Positions 1 to 5,949 of a stretch of 7,986 nucleotides of DNA are shown one piece after another. The DNA is from a bacterium (lineage in GTDB: Bacteria; ARS69). Within the stretch, counting starts at the first letter, position 1. Each line of letters begins with the position of its first letter. The translations under genes and the position numbers were made by a program. The notes beneath the pieces are model-generated. The model did no database searches, was not told where the DNA came from, and saw only the letters and a list, made by a program, of their open reading frames with translations. The stretch spans positions 1 to 7,986 of the forward strand of contig JALGZO010000459.1 of the NCBI GenBank assembly GCA_025774865.1. The letters run 5' to 3'.

Positions 1-910
1 TTTCCGCCTCGAAGCACGGCGGGTACTGCCACAGGAACATGCCGAGCACGACGTTGGCGTGCAGGGTGTCGATGCGCCCCATCGTCGTGAAGACGTAGTC
101 ACCGTAGCCGAGCGCATCCTGGAGCGTCACCTCGGTGCTGTACCACGAGCCGCTGATGTTCTGAATCGTGAGATGCAAGCGATCGTTCCCGTCCACCCAC
201 GTGCAACTGGCCGTGTCGCAGAAGAGACTCGGCCCCGGGCCGTAGAAGCCGGGGCCCTTCACCCGCCACGTGCGGCCGCTGAAATCCATCGTCCGCCCGC
301 CGGGGAAATCGAGCCACTGAAGCTCGTCCGCCGTCGGCGGGCCGAGGCTCTCGAACATCGATTCATCGTAGAAGACGTCCGGCGGAGGTTCCGCCGGGCT
401 CTGCAGCACCCCCAGCAGGAAGTGCGTGGCCACAGTACCCGTGGGCGCCGGCTGACTCTGAACGGAGAACGGCACACGCTGATCTGGCGGCGTGGAAGCG
501 TCGGCCACCGTGTGCGACTCGAAGCCGATCTGGTCGCCGACCGCGTTGTGCCACTCGATGTTCAGGATCGCGCGCGACTCGCCGGTCAGCGGATTGGCCG
601 ACGAATGCCACCCGATCACCGACGCGACCCACTGCTCGCCGGGAGCGGAGTCCAGACGTTGCCAGTATCCGGAAACGTCCCAGCCGCCCAGATCGGGACC
701 CGAGAGCCTCGCCGCCGCCGCGCCGTGAGTCGCGTCCGTCGAGGAGCCGACCAGTCCGAACTGATTCCAGCCTCCGAACGTCTGCCCACCGGATCCGGAC
801 ACCTCGAAGCTGGGATTTGCGAGAATGCATTGTCCGAAGGCGTCCTGGCTCGCGGCGGCGCCGAAGAGAAGCAGCGCGGCGGCCAGGTACTCCCTGACGC
901 GTGACATCAT
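1..910 (-). CDS. Secreted carbohydrate-binding / GH16-like (concanavalin A-fold) protein, C-terminus beyond window
   Basis: Reading leftward from 910, the frame stays open to base 1, giving 303 codons with no stop, so the gene continues outside the window. The protein opens with adjacent methionines (910 and 907), arginines and a hydrophobic core LAAALLLFGAAA, then probable cleavage near AFGQ: a Sec signal peptide. Residues about 28-165 begin CILANPSFEV and contain GGW, HGAA and GYWQRL motifs, resembling CBM4/9- or DUF642-like beta-sandwich binding domains. From about residue 205 the sequence (W215 in RTWRVK, then GPGPSLF, WVDGNDRLHLTI, GYGDYVF, NVVLGMFLW) matches the strand pattern of bacterial GH16/concanavalin A-like proteins. 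The acidic E-x-D-x-E catalytic segment expected just after FLW falls beyond the edge, so enzymatic activity cannot be judged; a purely lectin-like role is possible. Shine-Dalgarno GGGGAG lies 4 bases before the first ATG and 7 before the second. The gene follows the TPR gene on the same strand, possibly co-transcribed. Confidence 0.82.
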   Translation of the reverse strand, partial: MMSRVREYLAAALLLFGAAASQDAFGQCILANPSFEVSGSGGQTFGGWNQFGLVGSSTDATHGAAAARLSGPDLGGWDVSGYWQRLDSAPGEQWVASVIGWHSSANPLTGESRAILNIEWHNAVGDQIGFESHTVADASTPPDQRVPFSVQSQPAPTGTVATHFLLGVLQSPAEPPPDVFYDESMFESLGPPTADELQWLDFPGGRTMDFSGRTWRVKGPGFYGPGPSLFCDTASCTWVDGNDRLHLTIQNISGSWYSTEVTLQDALGYGDYVFTTMGRIDTLHANVVLGMFLWQYPPCFEAE

Positions 911-964
911 GGGGCTCCCCAGATAGCTCATGGATCGACTCAGCGCGATCCCATGACAATGGTA

Positions 965-987
965 TCCCTCGATCGACCGACGAGGGA
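965..987 (-). other. Inverted repeat between the TPR and GH16-like genes
   Basis: Seven-base perfect arms (TCCCTCG at 965-971 and CGAGGGA at 981-987) flank a 9-base loop, 12 bases downstream of the TPR stop codon on the minus strand. No T-run follows in that direction, so a classical intrinsic terminator is not supported. It could be a 3' RNA-stabilising or attenuating hairpin, or chance in GC-rich DNA. The rest of the 88-base gap shows only an isolated TTGTCA (minus strand, 959-954) with no convincing -10 partner. Confidence 0.3.
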
Positions 988-998
988 GACCCCGACCA

Positions 999-2741
999 CT
1001 ATTCGATCTGCTGCTCCTCTTGCTCTTCGATCAAGTCGTCGAGATCCGCGATGGCAACCTCCACCCGTCGGCGTTCCTTCGCCGACAGCCACATGCTCTC
1101 CTGCGAAGCGATGAGCGCGTCCCGCGCCTCCCGGTACCGGGTCGCGTCCTCGAGCCTCCGTGCCATCCGGAGCCGCGGTCGCACGCGTTGCGGATTCTCC
1201 GCGAACAGAGCGTCCCAGTACGCCTGCGCCTGATCGGCGTTCTCTTCGAACGACAGGAGCGCGAGCCTCTCCTGCGCGAGCGGCCTCGCCGCCGGTGCGT
1301 CCAGCAGCTGAATCCAGAGCTCGATCGCGTCTTCGTTCCGATCGACCGACTCGAGCGCTTCCGCGCGAATCACCGCAAGACGCTCCTGCTCGGGCCCCGC
1401 GCCCTCGGTCCAGCCGATGGCTCCCGCGGCCGACCCCGCTCGCAGGTGTACGAGCGCCAGAACCACGCGGCGCGGATCGTCGAGTGGAACCGAGTCCCGG
1501 TCCGCCACGACTTCGTGATACGGAAGATCTCCGTCGAGCAATCGATCCCACGTCCAGTCGGGAAGCTGCCACGTCTCGCCGGCCGCCGGCTCCTCGGGAA
1601 CCTCTTCCCAGCGACCGCGGGTGGTCAGCGCGCGGGTCAGCCGCTCGCGGGCGGGCGGGAACTCCGGAAACATCTCGTGAGCCGCCCGATACGCGACGAT
1701 GCCGTCGTCGCCGCGCCCCTCCTGCGCGAGGAGCTCTCCGAGCCGGGTCAGTGCGAGAAAGTCGCCGAAGCTCCCCGTGATCGCCGCGACGAGGTGCTCC
1801 AGCCCCTCTTCGGCGAGCCCCTCTTCTTCGTCGAGCCGTGCGAGCGCGAGGCGCGCCGTCGACGCGAGCGCAGGGTATTCCTGGGCGACCACCTCGAGGC
1901 GCTCCCGCGCCTCGCCCCTTCGGCCGAGGGCCCGGAGCCCCAGCCCGAGATCCAGCTCCGCCCACGGCGCGGCGCCCAGTCGAATCGCGCGCTCGTTCTG
2001 CAGCACGCGCATCGCCCGGGCCCCGCGCAGGCGCGCCACCTGTCCGAGCCCGAAGTGCGCCGCCTGTCGCACCCTCCGCTCCGACGATTCTTCCAGAACC
2101 GCGAGGTAGAGCCTCTCCGCGGCGTCACGCTCCCCGAGCGCGAGTAGCGCGTTCGCCCGGAGCACCCGACCCGGGTCGTCCCGCTGGAGCGACGGAACCT
2201 CCAGGAGCGCCGCACTGGACCGGTACTCCCCCTGCAGATTCAACGAGTAGGCGCGAAGGCGCACGAGGTCCGGCTCGGTATCCCTTCCTTCCTCCGCCAC
2301 CGTCAACAGATCCGCCGCGGCGAAATTACCGCGACGGACGTAGAGATCATGCAACTCCGCCCGAGCGGCGACGCCGACACCAGGATCATCGACGAGCTTG
2401 CGGAACACCTGCGCGGAGCCCCCGTACCGTCCGAGCCGATCCAGCAGCCGGGCCTCCAGGAGACGAAGACTCGCCTCGTCCACCGGCGCGGGCGTGCCCG
2501 CGAGGCGCTTCCGGACCAGCCCCAGCGCCACTTCCCAGGACTCGTCGTCGATGGCCCTCTGGATCTCGGCGAACTCCGCGGGGGTCACGTCGGTGCTCTC
2601 GAGGATCGTGGGGTTCAGGGCGTGTCCCGCCGGTCCCCGTCCCTCCGCCCGTGCTTCCCCGCGCGAAGTCGACGAAGATAGGAAGAGCGTCGCCGCCGCG
2701 ACCACGAGAAGAACGCGTAAGGACGGCCCACTACGATGCAA
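999..2741 (-). CDS. Exported TPR-repeat protein
   Basis: A 580-residue protein that is nearly all helical repeats. The N-terminus (MHRSGPSLRV, then LLVVAAATLFL) is a Sec-type leader, so the repeats probably act in the periplasm or at the membrane. From about residue 55 to 570 there are roughly ten or more TPR-like units with the small/large residue rhythm and LG.Y/LG.R turns, for example LLDRLGRYGGSAQVF, LLALGERDAAERLY, GLRALGRRGEARERL and LLAQEGRGDDGIVAY. A Trp-rich stretch near the middle (WQLPDWTWDRLLDGD) interrupts the pattern. The C-terminus is acidic and glutamine-rich (DDLIEEQEEQQIE). No catalytic motif is visible; TPR proteins of this type usually scaffold protein complexes, and the partner is unknown. 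The start is a TTG at 2741, chosen because AAGGAG lies 8 bases upstream and the signal peptide begins there; no better ATG or GTG start is present. It is transcribed divergently from the sulfatase cluster, so a functional link is possible but not shown. Confidence 0.85.
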   Translation of the reverse strand: MHRSGPSLRVLLVVAAATLFLSSSTSRGEARAEGRGPAGHALNPTILESTDVTPAEFAEIQRAIDDESWEVALGLVRKRLAGTPAPVDEASLRLLEARLLDRLGRYGGSAQVFRKLVDDPGVGVAARAELHDLYVRRGNFAAADLLTVAEEGRDTEPDLVRLRAYSLNLQGEYRSSAALLEVPSLQRDDPGRVLRANALLALGERDAAERLYLAVLEESSERRVRQAAHFGLGQVARLRGARAMRVLQNERAIRLGAAPWAELDLGLGLRALGRRGEARERLEVVAQEYPALASTARLALARLDEEEGLAEEGLEHLVAAITGSFGDFLALTRLGELLAQEGRGDDGIVAYRAAHEMFPEFPPARERLTRALTTRGRWEEVPEEPAAGETWQLPDWTWDRLLDGDLPYHEVVADRDSVPLDDPRRVVLALVHLRAGSAAGAIGWTEGAGPEQERLAVIRAEALESVDRNEDAIELWIQLLDAPAARPLAQERLALLSFEENADQAQAYWDALFAENPQRVRPRLRMARRLEDATRYREARDALIASQESMWLSAKERRRVEVAIADLDDLIEEQEEQQIE

Positions 2742-2749
2742 CGCCGATG

Positions 2750-2755
2750 CTCCTT
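2750..2755 (-). promoter_or_regulatory. Ribosome binding site AAGGAG that sets the TTG start of the TPR gene
   Basis: On the minus strand AAGGAG lies 8 bases before TTG at 2741-2739. It is the strongest Shine-Dalgarno match near this gene and is the main reason for accepting a TTG initiator here. Confidence 0.7.
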
Positions 2756-2774
2756 CTCACAGGGGAGGGCTTCG

Positions 2775-2803
2775 ATTCTCGCGGTGAACCGAGGGACTGT
2801 AAA
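2775..2803 (-). promoter_or_regulatory. Sigma70-type promoter for the TPR / GH16-like genes
   Basis: On the minus strand, TTTACA (2803-2798, five of six matches to TTGACA) is followed after exactly 17 bases by GAGAAT (2780-2775, four of six matches to TATAAT). Transcription would begin near 2768, leaving a leader of about 26 bases that carries AAGGAG and then the TTG start. Geometry and leader length are coherent; no operator repeat is obvious around it. Confidence 0.55.
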
Positions 2804-2840
2804 GGGGCGCGGACCGGGATCGTGCCGGCCTCCGTCCTGG

Positions 2841-2846
2841 TATCAT
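2841..2846 (+). promoter_or_regulatory. Candidate -10 element for the sulfatase/LarA cluster
   Basis: TATCAT matches five of six bases of TATAAT and is one of few AT-rich hexamers in the divergent gap. Transcription from about 2853 would give a leader of about 30 bases before the TTG at 2883. No recognisable -35 hexamer sits 16-18 bases upstream, so the promoter may need an activator or another sigma factor, or the call may be wrong. Confidence 0.35.
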
Positions 2847-2882
2847 AGCGTGAATGTGGACTCCCAGCGCGGAATCGCCCAT

Positions 2883-4577
2883 TTGAAACGCCCTCGCCGC
2901 AGCTCTCACCGGAGGCTCGCCGGACTCGTCGTGGCATCGGGATTCGTCGCGACCGGCTGCGCCTCGGACAGCGGTGGCCCCGGCACTTCGCCGTCGATGT
3001 CGGCGGTGCTCCTCATCACCATCGACACGCTGCCAGCCTCCCGGGTAGGCGCCTACGGTGCCCCGAACGTGCGCACTCCGGTCATCGACTCCCTGGCCCG
3101 CTCGGGAATCCAAGTGAGAGACGCCATCTCGCCCGCGCCCATCACGCTGCCCTCGCACTGTACGATGCTCACGGGCCTCGATCCGCCGCGCCACGGGGTC
3201 CGGGACAACGCGCTCTTCTCGCTCGACGACTCGTTCGAGACGGTGCCCGAGCTCTTGCCCGAAGGCGTTCGAAAGGCGGCGTTCGTCGGAGCGCTTCCTG
3301 TCCACTCCCGCTTCAACCTCGACCAGGGCTTCGACCTCTATGACGACGATTTCGGCCCGGGCTTGGATTCGCGCCGCCCGCCCGAACGCCGGGCGCGCAC
3401 GGTGTTTGAGAGCGCCGAGGCCTGGCTGACCGACCCCGCGAGCGGCGACCGTCCCTTCGCGTGGGTGCACGTATTCGATCCGCACTATCCGTATGATCCG
3501 CCCCCTCCGTGGCGGTCCGCCGCCGCCTCCCTTCCCGGCGCCGGCCGGTTCGAGGCGGAGGTCGCCTACACGGACCGGGAGCTCGGCCGGTTCCTCCAGC
3601 ACCTCGACGCGAACGAGCCGGACCGCCGGACCACGATCCTCCTGGTCTCAGATCACGGGGAGGCTCTCGGCGCGCACGGCGAGCCGACCCACAGCCTCTT
3701 CATCTACGACGCCACGCAACGTGTCCCGCTGATTCTCGCCGGTCCGGGAATCCGGCCGCGTCTCGAGTCCACGCAGCGCCGGCTCGTAGACGTCGCCCCC
3801 ACGCTTGTCGCGCTCTACGGAGTCGATCTCGACGTCGACGGGGAGGGTGCCTCGCTCCTGGAGCCGCCAACCGTCGCCGAGGCGTATATCGAGACGAAGG
3901 AGTCGGAGTTCCTGCGCGGCTGGAGTCCGCTGCACGGGATCCGTACGGACCGATGGAAGTACATCCGCGCTCCGAGGCCGGAGCTGTACGATCTCGCGAA
4001 CGATCCGCAGGAAGCGAAGAATCTCTTCGGATCGAATCCCGAGATCGAGACGCAGCTCTCCTCGCTCGTCGACGAGATCCTCGACAAGGCCCGCCTCTCC
4101 GCGCCCGGGGTCATGGACCCCGAGACCGCCGAACAGCTGGCCAGCCTCGGGTACATCGCGACGATCGAGCCCGGGACTGGCGCGGACTCCAGCAAGGATC
4201 CCAAGGACGGTATCGAAGCGGCGGCCAGCCTGTTTCACGGCATCCAGTCGTTCTCGGAACGCAACCTGGCACTTGCCCGGCACCATCTCCAGCGCGCGAT
4301 TCTTCTCGACCCCGAGCTCAAGGAAGCGCACTCCTATCTGGCCAGCACGTACCTCGAGCTCGGTCGCTACGATCTCGCGGCCGATCACGCCGCGATCGCG
4401 CTGGAGCTCCTGCCGCACATCCACGAAGGTGGTGCGCACCAGACGTTGGGAGCGGCGCTCATCGCACTCCAGCGACCGGCCGACGGGCTCCCACACTTGA
4501 AGGAGGCCTTTCGCATGCAGCCGCAGAATCGTGACCTGGCACGGCTGGTCGAAGAGGTGGAGGCTCAGCTCCGGTGA
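2883..4577 (+). CDS. Sulfatase-fold (alkaline phosphatase superfamily) lipoprotein with C-terminal TPR tail
   Basis: A 564-residue protein from the TTG at 2883. A basic n-region (KRPRRSSHRR) precedes LAGLVVASGFVATGC, a lipoprotein-like signal with Cys26 as the likely lipidated residue. Residues about 40-410 form a sulfatase fold: VLLITIDT (D48, metal ligand), TPVIDSLA, PITLPSHCTMLTG, FDPHYPYDPP, and VSDHGE (D257, H258) followed by H270. The position of the formylglycine Cys in CxPxR is occupied by Thr88 (TLPSH), so modification by a sulfatase-maturing enzyme is not expected; Thr may act directly, as in phosphotransferases and phosphodiesterases of this superfamily. The usual DTLR-x-D motif is DTLPAS here. 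After an LASLGY element (419-424), residues about 446-564 carry around three TPR units. Alternative starts are GTG 2850 and GTG 2856; both lack a Shine-Dalgarno, whereas 2883 has a modest GGAA. The far-upstream ATG 2736 is rejected because it adds low-complexity sequence overlapping the divergent gene. The true substrate (sulfate, phosphate or phosphonate ester) is unknown. Confidence 0.85.
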   Translation: MKRPRRSSHRRLAGLVVASGFVATGCASDSGGPGTSPSMSAVLLITIDTLPASRVGAYGAPNVRTPVIDSLARSGIQVRDAISPAPITLPSHCTMLTGLDPPRHGVRDNALFSLDDSFETVPELLPEGVRKAAFVGALPVHSRFNLDQGFDLYDDDFGPGLDSRRPPERRARTVFESAEAWLTDPASGDRPFAWVHVFDPHYPYDPPPPWRSAAASLPGAGRFEAEVAYTDRELGRFLQHLDANEPDRRTTILLVSDHGEALGAHGEPTHSLFIYDATQRVPLILAGPGIRPRLESTQRRLVDVAPTLVALYGVDLDVDGEGASLLEPPTVAEAYIETKESEFLRGWSPLHGIRTDRWKYIRAPRPELYDLANDPQEAKNLFGSNPEIETQLSSLVDEILDKARLSAPGVMDPETAEQLASLGYIATIEPGTGADSSKDPKDGIEAAASLFHGIQSFSERNLALARHHLQRAILLDPELKEAHSYLASTYLELGRYDLAADHAAIALELLPHIHEGGAHQTLGAALIALQRPADGLPHLKEAFRMQPQNRDLARLVEEVEAQLR

Positions 4578-4666
4578 CGGGTCAGCGGGTCGAACCTCAC
4601 GCGAACCATGCCTCTGTGCGCATCGCCGCCGAGGCCCTGGACCCGGGCGCGGGCCGACGAGCATGA
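4574..4666 (+). CDS. Possible 30-codon bridging ORF between the sulfatase and LarA genes
   Basis: GTG at 4574 overlaps the sulfatase stop as GTGA, and its own TGA (4664-4666) overlaps the LarA start as ATGA. It encodes 30 residues beginning MTGQRVEPHANH and ending DPGAGRRA, with no recognised domain. It occupies the whole 85-base gap, where no Shine-Dalgarno precedes the LarA ATG. It could pass terminating ribosomes on to LarA rather than make a functional peptide, or it could be chance in GC-rich DNA where short open frames are common. Confidence 0.25.
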   Translation: MTGQRVEPHANHASVRIAAEALDPGAGRRA

Positions 4667-5949
4667 AGATCCGGCTGCGATACGGGGCGGGCGACCTCTC
4701 TTTCGCGGTGCCCGACGCGAACGTTGCCGGAGTGTACCGCCCGATCCCGCCCGAGGTTCCCGAGAGCGGAAGCCACCTCGCCGCCCTGGCGGCCACCCCT
4801 GAGGCGGAGCGGCTCCGCGAAGAGTCGCGGGGGCGCTCGGCCCTCTTCTTCGTCGCCGACGCCACGCGCGACGAGCCGCACGCCGACATTCTCGAGACGG
4901 GCCTCGCCTACCTCGTCGAGGCGCGTGAGGTGGTCGTCGTGGTCGCGACGGGGTCCCACCGGGCGGATACCCCGGGCAATTGCGAGATCGCCGCTGCTGC
5001 TGTCGGAGCCGCGAGCCGGCTCCGGATGCCGCGGCCGCGCGTCGTCGTTCACGATTGTCGCCGGGCTGCGTTCACGGACCACGGGGTCACATCGCGCGGA
5101 AACCGCATCCTCCTCTCGAGCGTCCTGGACGACGCCGAGCTCTGCCTCATCTCGAGCGACGTAAAGCACCACTGGTTCGCCGGTTACTCGAATCCGCTCA
5201 AGTACTTTCTGCCGGGGATCGCCGCGTTCGAGTCGATCGAGCGGAATCATCGGCTCGCGCTCGAGCCGGACTCGACCTTCGGCCGCCACCCGTTCCATCC
5301 CGATCCGGCCCGGAGGACGAACCCCGTCGCGGAGGACATGCTGGAAGCCTCCGAGCGTGGCCTCGATCATCGTCCGAGCTGGGCCCTGGTCACGGTGAAG
5401 GTCGAAGAGCGAATCGTTCACGCCGCGCTCGGTCCTCTGAGTGGCGTCACGGCGGAGGCCATGGACCGGGTCGATCGCGTCGCGACGTTCTCGGTCGACG
5501 AGTCCACGCGCGTCGTCGTGTCGGCGGGGGGCTCGCCCGAGGACGACACCCTCTACCTGAGTCACCGAGCCGTCGAGCTCACGCGGGCCGCGGTCTCGGA
5601 AGGCGCCGAAATCCTCCTCCTCGCCGAGTGCGCGGGCGGCATCGCGGACGGTCGGGCTGCCTACGAGAACTTCTATGCGGAACTCACGCGGCCGCCTGAC
5701 GAGGTCCTGCGTCGCATCCGGGACGGATACCGCCTCTACCAGCACAAGGCGTTCAAGTTCGCGGAGCTCTTGAGCCGGGTGGGCTCATTTCACTTGCGGA
5801 GCGCCCTCCCGGACGACGACGTCCGCGCCGCGCACCTGATACCCGTGCCGGACGCGCAGTCCGTCGTCGACGCGTGGGTCCGCGAGGATCCCGCCTGCCG
5901 GATCGCTTTCTTCGACGAGGCGAACCGGCTCTGCGTGCTGCCGAAGTGA
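4663..5949 (+). CDS. LarA-family nickel-pincer-nucleotide racemase/epimerase (DUF2088)
   Basis: A 428-residue protein without signal peptide or membrane helix, close to the length of lactate racemase LarA (about 425). The catalytic framework aligns in spacing with Lactobacillus plantarum LarA: D66 and R69 in ADATRDEP (LarA D72, R75), H99 in ATGSHR (H108), then H170, K180 and H196 (H174, K184, H200) around FAGYSNPLKYFLPGI. K180 is the residue expected to hold the nickel-pincer nucleotide covalently. The loop that reads SGGRK in lactate racemases is SNPLK here, suggesting a different 2-hydroxy acid substrate, so no lar symbol is assigned. The family interconverts stereoisomers of 2-hydroxy acids by transient hydride transfer to the cofactor. 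The N-terminal catalytic domain spans about residues 1-255 and a smaller C-terminal domain the rest. The cofactor biosynthesis genes larB, larC and larE are absent from the window. ATG 4663 is chosen because MKIRLRYG begins the conserved N-terminal strand. Its stop overlaps the next gene, indicating an operon. Confidence 0.88.
   Translation: MKIRLRYGAGDLSFAVPDANVAGVYRPIPPEVPESGSHLAALAATPEAERLREESRGRSALFFVADATRDEPHADILETGLAYLVEAREVVVVVATGSHRADTPGNCEIAAAAVGAASRLRMPRPRVVVHDCRRAAFTDHGVTSRGNRILLSSVLDDAELCLISSDVKHHWFAGYSNPLKYFLPGIAAFESIERNHRLALEPDSTFGRHPFHPDPARRTNPVAEDMLEASERGLDHRPSWALVTVKVEERIVHAALGPLSGVTAEAMDRVDRVATFSVDESTRVVVSAGGSPEDDTLYLSHRAVELTRAAVSEGAEILLLAECAGGIADGRAAYENFYAELTRPPDEVLRRIRDGYRLYQHKAFKFAELLSRVGSFHLRSALPDDDVRAAHLIPVPDAQSVVDAWVREDPACRIAFFDEANRLCVLPK

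Noticed and set aside
59-904. 281-codon plus-strand frame across the left-edge gene
   Set aside because: The minus strand encodes a signal peptide and two recognisable domains in one continuous frame here; the plus frame is Arg-rich and featureless.
965-987. Intrinsic terminator after the TPR gene
   Set aside because: The hairpin has only 7-base arms and no following T-run on the minus strand; kept only as an inverted repeat.
1020-2147. 375-codon plus-strand frame across the TPR gene
   Set aside because: Antisense of a repeat protein with a signal peptide and good ribosome binding site; no domain of its own.
2736-2882. ATG start at 2736 for the sulfatase-TPR protein, adding 49 residues
   Set aside because: The added stretch overlaps the divergent TPR gene start and its promoter, has no Shine-Dalgarno, and puts low-complexity sequence in front of an otherwise good lipoprotein signal.
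4531-4662. Longer LarA protein starting at ATG 4531
   Set aside because: The extra 44 residues overlap the sulfatase coding end, are Arg/Gly/Ser-rich, and are not part of the LarA fold, whose normal N-terminus begins at 4663.
4597-5745. 382-codon open frame antisense to the LarA gene
   Set aside because: Shadow of a confidently identified gene; its composition is typical of GC-rich antisense frames, with no recognisable motif.
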